Shown here one piece after another: positions 1-6,610 of a stretch of 10,120 nucleotides of DNA. The notes below the pieces were generated by a model, which did no database searches, was not told the origin of the DNA, and saw only the letters and a program-made list of their open reading frames with translations. Origin of the DNA: Bacilli bacterium (GTDB taxonomy: Bacteria > Bacillota_I > Bacilli_A > RF39 > UBA660); NCBI GenBank assembly GCA_016283075.1, contig JAEEMF010000076.1, forward strand, positions 1 to 10,120. Reading direction: 5' to 3'. Both the position numbers and the translations under genes were made by a program. Numbering within the stretch: the stretch's first letter is position 1; each line of letters starts with the position of its first letter.

Positions 1-61
1 CCCCCTAAGCATAAGTATCTCACTTGAGTATATATATTAGCACACTTTATAAAATAAAAAA
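1..61. other. Left-edge intergenic stretch, unassigned
   Basis: AT-rich sequence downstream of the deoB terminator. A few codons are open in two plus-strand frames (one ends TGA near base 27, one TAG near base 40), so a gene tail entering from the left is possible, but nothing is recognisable. On the minus strand there is an ATG close to the window edge with too little sequence to judge. Confidence 0.3.
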
Positions 62-81
62 AGAATTATTTTCATAATTCT
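54..81 (-). terminator. Intrinsic terminator of the xerD–deoB operon
   Basis: The plus-strand bases AGAATTAT (62-69) and ATAATTCT (74-81) form a perfect 8-bp inverted repeat with a 4-base loop. Read on the minus strand the stem is followed by a long T tract (TTCTTTTTTTATTTT). The stem overlaps the deoB stop codon (80-82). The stem is very AT-rich, so its strength rests on the T tract. Confidence 0.7.
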
Positions 82-1267
82 ATTTTAATTTATTAATAAA
101 ACTCTTTCCATTAGGTGCTTTTACATTAAAGTTATCTGCTATTGTCGCACCTAAATCAGAAAATGTACTGAGAAGTTCTAATCTTTGTGGTTTCTTAAAG
201 TTTTTATTATATACAAATACTGGTGTATATTCTCTAGTATGATCTGTTCCTGTATAAGTAGGATCATTACCATGATCTGCTGTAATCATAAGTAAATCAT
301 CATCTTTTAAACCTTCTAGTATTTGTGGTAAAGCTTTATCAAAATCATCAAGTGCTTTACCATATCCTTTAACATCTCTTCTATGACCATACTTACTATC
401 AAAGTCATTTAGATTTGCAAAACATAGTCCTGTAAAATCATCTTTTAAAGTACTTATTATAAGATTAGTTCCTTCAGTATTATCTCCAGTATGGGTTGTT
501 TTAGTAATACCGCAGTTATTAAAGATATCTGCTATCTTACCAATACCTATTACATCAAATCCTTTATCTTTTAAGTTATCTAGTACTGTTTTACCCGCTG
601 GATCTAAAGCATAATCTTTTCTATTCCCAGTTCTAGTAAAGTTACCAGGTTCTCCTATAAAAGGTCTTGCTATAACTCTTCCTACTTTATATTCATCTCT
701 TAAAGTAAGTTTTCTTGCTATTTCACATATCTTATATAATTCATCTAGTGGTACTACGTTTTCATGTGCAGCTATTTGAAGAACAGAGTCTGCTGAAGTA
801 TAAACAATAATACTTCCTGTTTTCATATGTTCTTCTCCTAATTCTTTAATTATTTCAGTACCAGATGCATTTTTATTACCTATTACTTTTCTACCACTAG
901 CTTCTTCTAACTCTTTAATTAGTTCATCTGGAAATCCAGTTTCAGTAAATGTTTTAAATGGAATAGTTGTAACTATACCCATCATTTCTAGATGCCCTGT
1001 TAAAGTATCTTTACCATTTGATACTTCGTGTGCTCTTGTATAGTAACCAGCTACCTTATTATCAGTATCATTTACGATATTAAATAGTCCTAACTTTTCT
1101 AGGTTTTCATACTTATAATCGTTACCTTCTATAACGTGTTTTAAAGTATTTACTCCAACATCTCCAAACTTTTCACTATCTGGAGCAGCACCTGCTCCTA
1201 CGCTATCAAGTACTATTAAAAATATTCTTTTAAACTTATTAAATTTCTTTTTCTTAAAACCAAACAT
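80..1267 (-). CDS. deoB: Phosphopentomutase
   Basis: DeoB interconverts ribose-1-phosphate (or deoxyribose-1-phosphate) and the 5-phosphate in the cytosol, feeding nucleoside-derived pentose into central metabolism. It is a two-metal enzyme of the alkaline phosphatase superfamily. The 395 residues are a normal family length. The N-terminal metal aspartate is in LDSVGAG (D21); the phosphorylated threonine lies in GKDTLTGH (T88 or T90); the cap domain follows (about 100-225); the remaining metal ligands are in NDFDSKYGHRRD (D290, H295), TADHGND (D331, H332) and GTDHTRE (H343). All key residues appear present. The start is ATG with AGGAG six bases upstream. The N-terminus carries an unusual lysine-rich extension of about eight residues before the usual family start; the ribosome binding site supports it. 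It lies directly downstream of xerD, as in B. subtilis (ripX–drm). Confidence 0.97.
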   Translation of the reverse strand: MFGFKKKKFNKFKRIFLIVLDSVGAGAAPDSEKFGDVGVNTLKHVIEGNDYKYENLEKLGLFNIVNDTDNKVAGYYTRAHEVSNGKDTLTGHLEMMGIVTTIPFKTFTETGFPDELIKELEEASGRKVIGNKNASGTEIIKELGEEHMKTGSIIVYTSADSVLQIAAHENVVPLDELYKICEIARKLTLRDEYKVGRVIARPFIGEPGNFTRTGNRKDYALDPAGKTVLDNLKDKGFDVIGIGKIADIFNNCGITKTTHTGDNTEGTNLIISTLKDDFTGLCFANLNDFDSKYGHRRDVKGYGKALDDFDKALPQILEGLKDDDLLMITADHGNDPTYTGTDHTREYTPVFVYNKNFKKPQRLELLSTFSDLGATIADNFNVKAPNGKSFINKLK

Positions 1268-1273
1268 AATTAT

Positions 1274-1280
1274 CTCCTAA
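1274..1280 (-). promoter_or_regulatory. deoB ribosome binding site overlapping the xerD stop codon
   Basis: On the minus strand TTAGGAG contains both the xerD stop TAG (1277-1279) and the AGGAG Shine-Dalgarno of deoB (1274-1278), six bases before its ATG. A ribosome terminating on xerD sits on the deoB site, so translational coupling is likely (inference). Confidence 0.8.
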
Positions 1281-2158
1281 CTATGAGGATGTGCCTCATC
1301 ATAATTTTTTCTAAGTTTACTATTCGCTACATGGGTATATATACCTGTAGTAGATAAATTAGCATGTCCTAGCATTTCTTGAATGCTTTTTAAATCTGCA
1401 CCGTTATCTAAAAGATGTGATGCAAAAGAGTGTCTTAGCATATGTGGTGATATTTTCTTTTTTATTCCTTTTTCACTTGCTACTTTATTTAGTATTTTAA
1501 AGAATCCTTGTCTTGTCATACCTTCACCGTGATTATTTAAGAATAACTTATCACACATATTATTTTTAAGCATAGAGTCTCTATACTCATCTAAATAAAT
1601 ACTAATAGCATCATGAGCAAAATCTCCTATTGGAACTATTCTTTCTTTAGAACCTTTTCCTAAGGTTCTAACTAAGTCTTCTTCTAAATCAACATCATTA
1701 ACATTTAAGTTAACTAGTTCACTTACACGAAGTCCTGATCCGTACATAAGCTCTAGCATTGCTTTAGTTCTTGCTGAAAAAGCGTCTTCTACTTTTATAT
1801 CAAGTAAAGTATCTACTTCTTCTACTGTAAGTACATTTGGAATACTCTTAGTTATTTTTGGTAGTTCTATTTTATCCATAGGATTAATACTCATTTTACC
1901 AGTTATTAACATATATTTAAAAAAAGTTCTAAGTGATGATATGTTTCTTGCTATAGTTTTATTATTTAAACCATCACTATTTAAATATTTTATATATCTA
2001 TAAATATCATCATCATCTATTTTAGTAATATCTTTTTTTAAATAGTTAAAACACTTATTTAAATCTTCTAAATAAGAATCTTTAGTATTAACACTATATT
2101 TATTATCAATGGTAATATAAATAGAAAAATCTTCTAGTATTTCATCTATATCTTTCAT
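1277..2158 (-). CDS. xerD: Tyrosine recombinase XerD-like (chromosome dimer resolution)
   Basis: XerC/XerD-type recombinases resolve chromosome dimers at dif by strand exchange through a tyrosine–DNA link. The 293 residues match the family. An N-terminal SAM-like core-binding domain (about 1-90) is followed by the catalytic domain with the full set of active-site residues: R144 in GSGLRVSEL, K168 in GKGSKER, H239 and R242 in SPHMLRHSFASHLL, H265 in MLGHANLSTT, and nucleophile Y274 in TGIYTHV. The C-terminal tail YDEAHPHS resembles the XerD-type YxxAHPRA ending. The order xerD then deoB matches the B. subtilis ripX–drm operon, which favours housekeeping XerD over a phage or integron integrase; no mobile-element genes surround it. 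XerC cannot be fully excluded from sequence alone. The start ATG has GGTGAT a few bases upstream. Confidence 0.92.
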   Translation of the reverse strand: MKDIDEILEDFSIYITIDNKYSVNTKDSYLEDLNKCFNYLKKDITKIDDDDIYRYIKYLNSDGLNNKTIARNISSLRTFFKYMLITGKMSINPMDKIELPKITKSIPNVLTVEEVDTLLDIKVEDAFSARTKAMLELMYGSGLRVSELVNLNVNDVDLEEDLVRTLGKGSKERIVPIGDFAHDAISIYLDEYRDSMLKNNMCDKLFLNNHGEGMTRQGFFKILNKVASEKGIKKKISPHMLRHSFASHLLDNGADLKSIQEMLGHANLSTTGIYTHVANSKLRKNYDEAHPHS

Positions 2159-2173
2159 ATTATCACCATATTA

Positions 2174-2182
2174 AGTATATCA
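2174..2182 (-). promoter_or_regulatory. Possible promoter of xerD–deoB (extended -10)
   Basis: The minus strand reads TGATATACT, an extended -10 (TG-N-TATACT). A weak -35 (TTGTTT) lies about 18 bases upstream. The predicted start would leave a leader of only about nine bases carrying the GGTGAT ribosome binding site, which is tight, so the call is tentative. Confidence 0.4.
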
Positions 2183-2201
2183 CAAAAATAGTTAACCAAA
2201 C

Positions 2202-2226
2202 AAAAAAAGAGATAAAACTCCCTTTT
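2202..2226 (-). terminator. Terminator of the 52-residue membrane protein gene
   Basis: On the minus strand AAAAGGGAG (2218-2226), loop TTTTAT, then CTCTTTTTT form a 9-bp stem with two G·T pairs, running straight into a T tract. It lies eleven bases after the small gene's stop, separating it from xerD. Confidence 0.6.
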
Positions 2227-2236
2227 AAAAGTACTA

Positions 2237-2395
2237 TTAATGAAACATCTCAATAAATAAAAAACATATTACAATAATAACAAATGTAGCCATTCCCATA
2301 AATACTAATTTTGAAGAATCATAACAACATTTTTTAGTTACTGCTCTTTTAGAGGTAGTCTTTGTACTAGCTTTTTTCTTTTTTGTAGTAGCCAT
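2237..2395 (-). CDS. Small lysine-rich single-span membrane protein, unknown function
   Basis: A 52-codon gene with ATG at 2393-2395 and TAA at 2237-2239. The first 22 residues are strongly basic (MATTKKKKAS, then TKTTSKRAVTKK), followed by CCYDSSK and one hydrophobic segment (about residues 30-50, LVFMGMATFVIIVICFLFIE) ending in MFH. The positive-inside rule predicts a cytoplasmic basic tail and a C-terminal membrane anchor; there is no signal-peptidase site. Support that it is real: AGGAG eight bases before the ATG, a near-consensus promoter (TTGACT, 17 bases, TAAAAT with extended TG) and a terminator just after the stop. I do not recognise a family. It stands alone, divergent from rarA. 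The basic tail could bind nucleic acid or anionic lipid, which is a guess. Confidence 0.8.
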   Translation of the reverse strand: MATTKKKKASTKTTSKRAVTKKCCYDSSKLVFMGMATFVIIVICFLFIEMFH

Positions 2396-2403
2396 TTATA
2401 ACA

Positions 2404-2448
2404 CTCCTATCCTACAATCATTTTAACATTATATATATATCAAGTCAA
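2404..2448 (-). promoter_or_regulatory. Promoter and ribosome binding site of the small membrane protein gene
   Basis: Minus strand: -35 TTGACT (2443-2448), 17-base spacer, -10 TAAAAT (2420-2425) preceded by TGT, an extended -10; then AGGAG (2404-2408) eight bases before the ATG. This is the best sigma-A-type promoter in the window and is oriented away from rarA. Confidence 0.8.
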
Positions 2449-2503
2449 TAATAGGTTTTACCTTATATGTAAAGTGAAAACTGTTTTAAAAAAAGGCTAA
2501 ATA

Positions 2504-2527
2504 TGTTAAAATATAACAAGGAAGGTG
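2504..2527 (+). promoter_or_regulatory. rarA extended -10 promoter and ribosome binding site
   Basis: TGTTAAAAT (2504-2512) is an extended -10; a -35 is weak (TTTTAA near 2484). The ribosome binding site AAGGAAGGTG (2518-2527) sits five bases before ATG 2533. An in-frame ATG at 2503 overlaps the -10 box, so it should not be in the transcript; this decides the start at 2533. Confidence 0.65.
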
Positions 2528-2532
2528 TTAAT

Positions 2533-3753
2533 ATGGGAGAACCACTTGCTGTAAAGTTAAGACCTCTTACTACTAAAGAAGTAATAGGACAGTCTCACTT
2601 ACTAGGTAAAGATAAAGTACTTAGTAATCTACTTAAAAATAAAAAGTTATTCTCAATGATTTTATACGGAAGACCTGGTATAGGTAAAACTACTATTGCT
2701 CTTGCTATAGTAAATGAACTAGGTTTAAAATATCGAACTTTAAACGCTGTAATAAATTCTAAAAAAGACTTTGACATAGTAGTAGAAGAAGCTAAAATGT
2801 ATAAAGGTATGGTAGTAGTAATGGATGAAATACATCGTTTAAATAAAGATAAACAAGATTTACTTCTTCCATATTTAGAGTCAGGACTTATTACTTTAGT
2901 AGGACTTACTTCATCAAACCCATATCACTCTATTAATCCGGCTATTAGATCTAGATGTCAGATTTATGAACTAAAAGAACTTACTACTGATGATATAAAG
3001 AAAGCTATTAGAAAAGCTACAAAATCAGAATATCTTCCTAAAATAAAGATAGATAATAAAAGTATTGAATTAATTGCTAAACTATCAGGAGGAGATCTTA
3101 GAACAGCATATAACCTTTTAGAAGTCGGATACTATAGTTCTAAGGATTATACAATTACTACGGATGTAATATCTAATATATCTGGTAAACCAGTACTAGC
3201 TCTTGATAAAAACGATGATGGTTATTATGATACAATAAGTGCTCTTCAAAAAAGTATAAGAGGATCAGATGTAAATGCTGCTCTTCATTATGCTGCAAGA
3301 CTTATTGAAGCAGAAGAACTTGATATATTATTTAGAAGATTATCCGTAATAGCTTATGAAGATATAGGACTTGCTAATCCATCTATTGGTCCTAAAGTAG
3401 ATGCTATGATAAATGCTTGTGAGCGTTTAGGACTTCCAGAAGCTATTATTCCTATAGGAACAGTTATTATAGAGATGGCTTTATCACCTAAATCTAATAG
3501 TGGTTATTTAAGTATAAGTGCTGCTTTAGAAGATGTAAGAAATGGTAATATAGGAAGAGTTCCTAAGAATATTACTACTAATAGTCCTTTATATAAATAT
3601 CCTCATGATTATCCTAATAGTTATGTAGTTCAGCAGTACTTACCAGATAACTTAATAGGAAAAGAATACTATAAATATAAAACTACATCTAGTTATGAAA
3701 AACAGCTTGTAGATATCTATAATAAACTTAAGAATATAAATAAAAATAGTTAA
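2533..3753 (+). CDS. rarA: Replication-associated recombination protein A (RarA/MgsA AAA+ ATPase)
   Basis: RarA is a clamp-loader-like AAA+ ATPase that acts at stalled replication forks and single-stranded DNA gaps. From the start at 2533 it has 406 residues, close to the family norm. It opens with GEPLAVKLRP, typical of RarA. Walker A is GRPGIGKTT (about 46-54), Walker B is VVVMDEIHR (about 94-102, D98 E99), sensor 1 is in GLTSSNP (about 124-130), the arginine finger region is AIRSRC (about 138-142), and sensor 2 is GGDLR (R190). The C-terminal MgsA oligomerisation domain includes RLSVIAYEDIGLANP and a PHDYPN motif near the end. An upstream in-frame ATG at 2503 would add ten residues, but it lies inside the -10 box. 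This is the only plus-strand gene, convergent with holA, another DNA-replication factor. Confidence 0.95.
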   Translation: MGEPLAVKLRPLTTKEVIGQSHLLGKDKVLSNLLKNKKLFSMILYGRPGIGKTTIALAIVNELGLKYRTLNAVINSKKDFDIVVEEAKMYKGMVVVMDEIHRLNKDKQDLLLPYLESGLITLVGLTSSNPYHSINPAIRSRCQIYELKELTTDDIKKAIRKATKSEYLPKIKIDNKSIELIAKLSGGDLRTAYNLLEVGYYSSKDYTITTDVISNISGKPVLALDKNDDGYYDTISALQKSIRGSDVNAALHYAARLIEAEELDILFRRLSVIAYEDIGLANPSIGPKVDAMINACERLGLPEAIIPIGTVIIEMALSPKSNSGYLSISAALEDVRNGNIGRVPKNITTNSPLYKYPHDYPNSYVVQQYLPDNLIGKEYYKYKTTSSYEKQLVDIYNKLKNINKNS

Positions 3754-3770
3754 CATTGTTAACTATTTTT
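3742..3770. terminator. Bidirectional terminator between rarA and holA
   Basis: AAAAATAGTTAAC (3742-3754), loop ATT, GTTAACTATTTTT (3758-3770) is a perfect 13-bp stem with A tracts and T tracts on both sides, so it can end transcripts from either strand. It contains the rarA stop TAA (3751-3753) and touches the holA stop (3770-3772). Confidence 0.9.
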
Positions 3771-4696
3771 TATAATTCTAATATAAATAATTCAAAAGCA
3801 TTTTCTTTTTCTCTATTACTTATTTTTATATTATAATCTAAGTCTATAAGTTTTTCTAATATAGATAGTAATGTCTTACTATCATATTTTCTTAAAGTAT
3901 CTTTCATATAATATAAATATCCTGGTTTAACACCAAGTTCTACTGCTATATCATTTTCTTTATATCCTAAGTTATAAAGTTCTTTAGTTTGATAAATACT
4001 TCTTATTTTATTAGCAAGTGTACTTATTATAGCAATAGGATCTTCTCCTTGAAGAAGGAGTTTATTATAAGAAATAATAGCATTTTCTTTATCTTTATTT
4101 ACTATTAAATCTACTAAAGTAAAGATATCTGATTCTATATTTTCACTTGTTAAATTAATAATATCTTCTTTAGTTATATCTTTAGTGCTATCTTTATAAA
4201 GCATTATTTTAGAAGCTTCACTAGATAGCGTTTCTAAACCAGTTCCTACTCTATCTATAAATAGTTTTATATCACTTACTGATATATTATATCCTTTAAA
4301 TAACTCTTTTACATAAGTAGGAATATCTTTAATAGATAAATCTTTATATATACCATTTTTCTTTATAAGTTTAGTTACTTTTTTTCTTTCATCTAGTTTT
4401 TCTTCATTAAGTAAGAATATAAGTATTGTACTAGGATTTATATTTTCTAAATACTCTTCTAAGTAAGAAGTATCATCACTTTTCTTACTAGTAAATAAAT
4501 AGGCATTATCACATATAATCATCTTTTTATCTGAAAACATAGAAAGAGTAAGTGCATCATCTATTACATCTTTTAAACTATCACTTTCTAGATCATAACG
4601 GCTTATATTTATATCTTCAATTGCTGATTCATTTTTTATTTTATTTAGTTCATCTTCTAGTAGTTTTACTTCTAAGCTAGTTAATAAATAAACCAT
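3770..4696 (-). CDS. holA: DNA polymerase III subunit delta (clamp loader)
   Basis: The delta subunit opens the beta sliding clamp during loading as part of the DnaX/delta/delta-prime complex. The protein is 308 residues, somewhat shorter than B. subtilis YqeN (about 350). Recognisable features are the N-terminal AAA-like fold with ILIFLLNEEKLDERKK (about 91-106), the central helical lid, the segment IESDIFTLVDLIVN (about 187-200), and the collar domain with LLLQGEDPIAIISTLA (about 213-228) and a C-terminal LIDLDYNIKIS… FELFILEL typical of HolA. As usual for delta, no functional Walker A is visible. ATG is preceded by AAAGG nine bases upstream and by an extended -10 promoter. It appears monocistronic; in many Bacilli holA sits near comEC and rpsT, which are not seen here. 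Confidence 0.9.
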   Translation of the reverse strand: MVYLLTSLEVKLLEDELNKIKNESAIEDINISRYDLESDSLKDVIDDALTLSMFSDKKMIICDNAYLFTSKKSDDTSYLEEYLENINPSTILIFLLNEEKLDERKKVTKLIKKNGIYKDLSIKDIPTYVKELFKGYNISVSDIKLFIDRVGTGLETLSSEASKIMLYKDSTKDITKEDIINLTSENIESDIFTLVDLIVNKDKENAIISYNKLLLQGEDPIAIISTLANKIRSIYQTKELYNLGYKENDIAVELGVKPGYLYYMKDTLRKYDSKTLLSILEKLIDLDYNIKISNREKENAFELFILEL

Positions 4697-4722
4697 AACA
4701 TCATACCTTTCTACACTTTTAT

Positions 4723-4731
4723 ATTATATCA
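4723..4731 (-). promoter_or_regulatory. holA promoter (extended -10)
   Basis: The minus strand reads TGATATAAT, a consensus -10 TATAAT with the extended TG. A recognisable -35 is lacking (only a T-rich run about 16 bases upstream). The predicted start leaves a leader of about 20 bases containing AAAGG before the holA ATG. Confidence 0.65.
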
Positions 4732-4744
4732 TATTTATATATTG

Positions 4745-4779
4745 AAAAAAGAAAAAGAGAAAAATAATTTTCTCTTTTT
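4745..4779. terminator. Terminator hairpin of the candidate small RNA
   Basis: AAAAAGAGAAAA (4752-4763), loop ATAA, TTTTCTCTTTTT (4768-4779) is a perfect 12-bp stem. On the minus strand it is followed by C and six T residues (4745-4750). The symmetric A/T composition means it could also work on the plus strand, but no plus-strand transcript is evident upstream. Confidence 0.75.
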
Positions 4780-4884
4780 ATATATTATATATCTTATAAA
4801 GAAGGAGTTATTCTTTATAATTAGAAGTGTTTGTATAAGTGAGTGTGTATTTATAATTTTTTTCTTACTCTTATCCTCTCCTTT
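4746..4884 (-). ncRNA. Candidate small RNA under two-component control
   Basis: The minus strand of this stretch has no ATG, GTG or TTG, so it should not encode protein, yet it is bounded by a promoter and a terminator. A -10 TATTAT (4891-4896) sits downstream of three 11-base TGTG repeats (4909-4941); the predicted transcript is about 135-140 bases. It opens with GAAAGGAGAGG, then an unstructured A-rich part, then a perfect 10-bp hairpin (TTATAAAGAA / TTCTTTATAA, 4794-4820) with the 7-base loop TAACTCC, and ends in a 12-bp terminator hairpin (4752-4779) with a T tract. A loop showing CUCC resembles C-rich-loop regulatory RNAs of Firmicutes that pair with Shine-Dalgarno sites. The whole RNA call is an inference from sequence; no known RNA family is recognised. 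Confidence 0.5.
4794..4820 (-). repeat. Perfect inverted repeat with CUCC loop
   Basis: TTATAAAGAA (4794-4803) and TTCTTTATAA (4811-4820) are exact reverse complements around seven bases. On the minus strand the loop is TAACTCC; with flanking T it offers CUCCU, complementary to AGGAG ribosome binding sites like those of deoB and the small membrane protein. On the plus strand the loop is GGAGTTA. There is no T tract next to it, so it is not a terminator. Confidence 0.7.
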
Positions 4885-4890
4885 CTATAT

Positions 4891-4941
4891 ATAATACTAC
4901 TCTCTAAATGTGTCTTTTATGTGTCTATTATGTGAAATAAA
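4891..4941 (-). promoter_or_regulatory. Promoter with three 11-base direct repeats (response-regulator site)
   Basis: Plus-strand units TGTGTCTTTTA (4909), TGTGTCTATTA (4920) and a weaker TGTGAAATAAA (4931) begin exactly 11 bases apart. Twelve bases downstream on the minus strand lies TATTAT (4891-4896); TAGTAT at 4894-4899 is an alternative -10 with nine bases of spacing. The repeats take the place of a -35. Sixteen bases (4909-4924) recur exactly at 7289-7304 upstream of the response regulator gene. Confidence 0.65.
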
Positions 4942-4966
4942 AAAGAGTTACAAAAAGTAACTCTTT
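4942..4966 (-). terminator. Terminator of the two-component operon
   Basis: AAAGAGTTAC (4942-4951), loop AAAAA, GTAACTCTTT (4957-4966) forms a perfect 10-bp stem. On the minus strand it is followed by TTTATTT. It overlaps the stop codon of the DUF1294 gene and lies immediately before the TGTG repeats, so the operon and the candidate small RNA are separate units. Confidence 0.85.
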
Positions 4967-5216
4967 ATATGTAAATACTATATAGTAAATAGATCCAAAA
5001 ACAAAGTATTAATGGTTCTAATATTATAAACTTAATCTTTCTTGTTTTATGATGAAAGATTACCATACCAAGAATGAAACCAAGTACTCCTCCTATAAAG
5101 GATATAAATATTAATGTATTTTCACTTATTCTATAAAGATGCTTTATGGAGTTTCTTTTATCTATATAGCACATTATAAAGGAAATAATATTTATTATTA
5201 ATAGATAATATATCAT
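4965..5216 (-). CDS. DUF1294 small membrane protein
   Basis: An 83-residue membrane protein of the DUF1294 family, whose function is unknown. The family signature is present: CYIDKRNSIKHLYRISE (about 16-32), then ISFIGGVLGFILGMVIFHHKTRKIKF (about 38-63), corresponding to the usual D-K-x-A, R-I-x-E and G-G-x-x-G…HKT-x-x-x-F elements. Three hydrophobic segments are predicted (about 2-17, 34-54, 64-82). The ATG overlaps the histidine kinase stop as ATGA, and AAAGG six bases upstream lies inside the kinase gene, so translation is probably coupled. Placement as the last gene of a two-component operon suggests an accessory membrane role or a simple passenger, which cannot be decided from sequence. 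Confidence 0.85.
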   Translation of the reverse strand: MIYYLLIINIISFIMCYIDKRNSIKHLYRISENTLIFISFIGGVLGFILGMVIFHHKTRKIKFIILEPLILCFWIYLLYSIYI

Positions 5217-6610
5217 AGATTACCTTTAGGTACTTCAAAATAGAAAGTAGTACCCTCTCCTACTTTAGAGTTTACTCCAAAGTTAAATTTATGTTCTTTA
5301 AAGATATTTTCTACTATAGAAAGACCTATACCAGTTCCTACTTTATCTCTACGATGTGTTTTATCTACTTTATAGTATTTCTTAAAGATTAGTTTTAAAT
5401 CTTCTTCTTTAATACCTTTACCATTATCTATTACTTCTACTCTATAGAATTTCTTTTTATCTATAACGTTAATTGTTATTTCTTTATTATCATCACTATA
5501 ATTAATAGCATTATTTATTAAATTATACATTACCTGCTCTAAACGCATTTTATCTGCTTTGATAATTGCTTCTTTATCGCAGTTTAAAGTAAACTTACAA
5601 TCATATATCTTGTAGTGATTAATAATAGAATCCAAAAGTTCATAGAAGTTAAAATCTTCAATATTAAGATTAATATTTCCGGACTGAATAATAGATAAAT
5701 CTAAAATATCATTAACAAGTGCATTTAATCTATCAGATTCTTCTATTATTACATTTAAGTTTTCTTCTCTTTTTTCTTTATCTTTATAAGTAATATCTCT
5801 TACCATTTCAGCATAGGCTTTTATCATAGTAAGAGGTGTTTTAAGATCATGACTTACATTAGCAAGTAATTCTCTTCTAAGTACTTCTGTTTTATTAAGT
5901 TCTTCTGCTGCATCATTTAATGTATTAACTAGTTCTTTAAGTTCATATATATCATCATTAATAGTAAACTTAATATCATAGTTACCAGTAGATAACTGTT
6001 TAGCAGACTTAGTAATATCTTCTATAGGTTTACTTATTCTTTTTGAAATAAAGTATGCTACTGCAAAAGATAGTATTAACACTACAATAGTAATAATAAT
6101 AAGTTGTTTTTGAAGTATTTTAATTGCATTATCTAAAGGTTCTATAGAACTAGATAAAAAGACAAGTGTACTATCATCTAGTTTTAAAGCTTTTAAAAGT
6201 ACTTTATTATCAAATCTAGGATTTACTACTTTATAAGTAGCTTCATCTAGTAAACTATTTACAAAGAACTTTTGATATTCAGAAATATTTGCTCTTGATA
6301 TACATCCTCTATTTAAAGAAGATGAATCATACACAAATTCATTATTATATATTACCTGAATACATATACCTTTATATGTAGATATATCATCAAGTGTTTT
6401 AGTTAAATCATCATTTACTTCTGTATAACTTCTTTTTATTTGAGAAGCTGAAAAAGTAATATCACTTACTTTAGATTTCTCATAAAAGATATCTAAAAAT
6501 ATTATTTGGAATAACCATAGAAATGACAAAATCATAACAGAAAAGATAATAAGATAAAACCATATCTTAGACTTTAAACTGTTATGATTAAATGTATCAT
6601 TTAAGTTCAA
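5213..6610 (-). CDS. Sensor histidine kinase (HAMP, HisKA, HATPase)
   Basis: Membrane sensor of the two-component pair, 465 residues. Order: cytoplasmic N-terminus, TM1 (about 16-39), extracellular sensor (about 40-167, with two cysteines C73 and C103 that could form a disulfide), TM2 (about 168-188), HAMP (about 189-241, starting KRISKPIEDI), HisKA with phospho-acceptor H254 in NVSHDLKTPLTMIKAYAEM, and HATPase with N box MYNLINNAINYS (about 361-372), G1 VIDNGKGI (393-400) and G2 GTGIGLSIVEN (425-435). All catalytic motifs are intact. The start is TTG at 6608-6610, not ATG; AGGA seven bases upstream supports it, and no in-frame ATG precedes TM1. The gene overlaps the regulator by 14 bases. 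The sensor domain gives no hint of its ligand; the layout is that of PhoR/VanS-type kinases. Confidence 0.95.
   Translation of the reverse strand: MNLNDTFNHNSLKSKIWFYLIIFSVMILSFLWLFQIIFLDIFYEKSKVSDITFSASQIKRSYTEVNDDLTKTLDDISTYKGICIQVIYNNEFVYDSSSLNRGCISRANISEYQKFFVNSLLDEATYKVVNPRFDNKVLLKALKLDDSTLVFLSSSIEPLDNAIKILQKQLIIITIVVLILSFAVAYFISKRISKPIEDITKSAKQLSTGNYDIKFTINDDIYELKELVNTLNDAAEELNKTEVLRRELLANVSHDLKTPLTMIKAYAEMVRDITYKDKEKREENLNVIIEESDRLNALVNDILDLSIIQSGNINLNIEDFNFYELLDSIINHYKIYDCKFTLNCDKEAIIKADKMRLEQVMYNLINNAINYSDDNKEITINVIDKKKFYRVEVIDNGKGIKEEDLKLIFKKYYKVDKTHRRDKVGTGIGLSIVENIFKEHKFNFGVNSKVGEGTTFYFEVPKGNL

Noticed and set aside
1277..2158. Tyrosine recombinase as evidence of a phage or integrative element
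   Set aside because: XerD-like features, synteny with deoB and absence of attachment sites or mobile genes point to housekeeping dimer resolution.
2595..2777. 60-residue minus-strand open frame
   Set aside because: Antisense to the conserved Walker A region of rarA, with no ribosome binding site; a shadow frame.
4804..4820. AAGGAG on the plus strand as a ribosome binding site
   Set aside because: No start codon follows within 5-12 bases and the frames close quickly; the motif is the hairpin loop of the minus-strand unit.
4843..4935. Plus-strand 30-codon hydrophobic frame starting GTG, opposite the candidate small RNA (type I toxin–antitoxin idea)
   Set aside because: No Shine-Dalgarno at usable spacing, no plus-strand promoter seen, and AT-rich DNA readily yields hydrophobic frames. 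The promoter repeats explain the overlapping sequence better.
4908..4940. Ten-codon plus-strand frame before the 4942-4966 hairpin (leader-peptide/attenuator idea)
   Set aside because: It is built from the TGTG repeats, lacks a ribosome binding site, and the gene beyond the hairpin is on the opposite strand.
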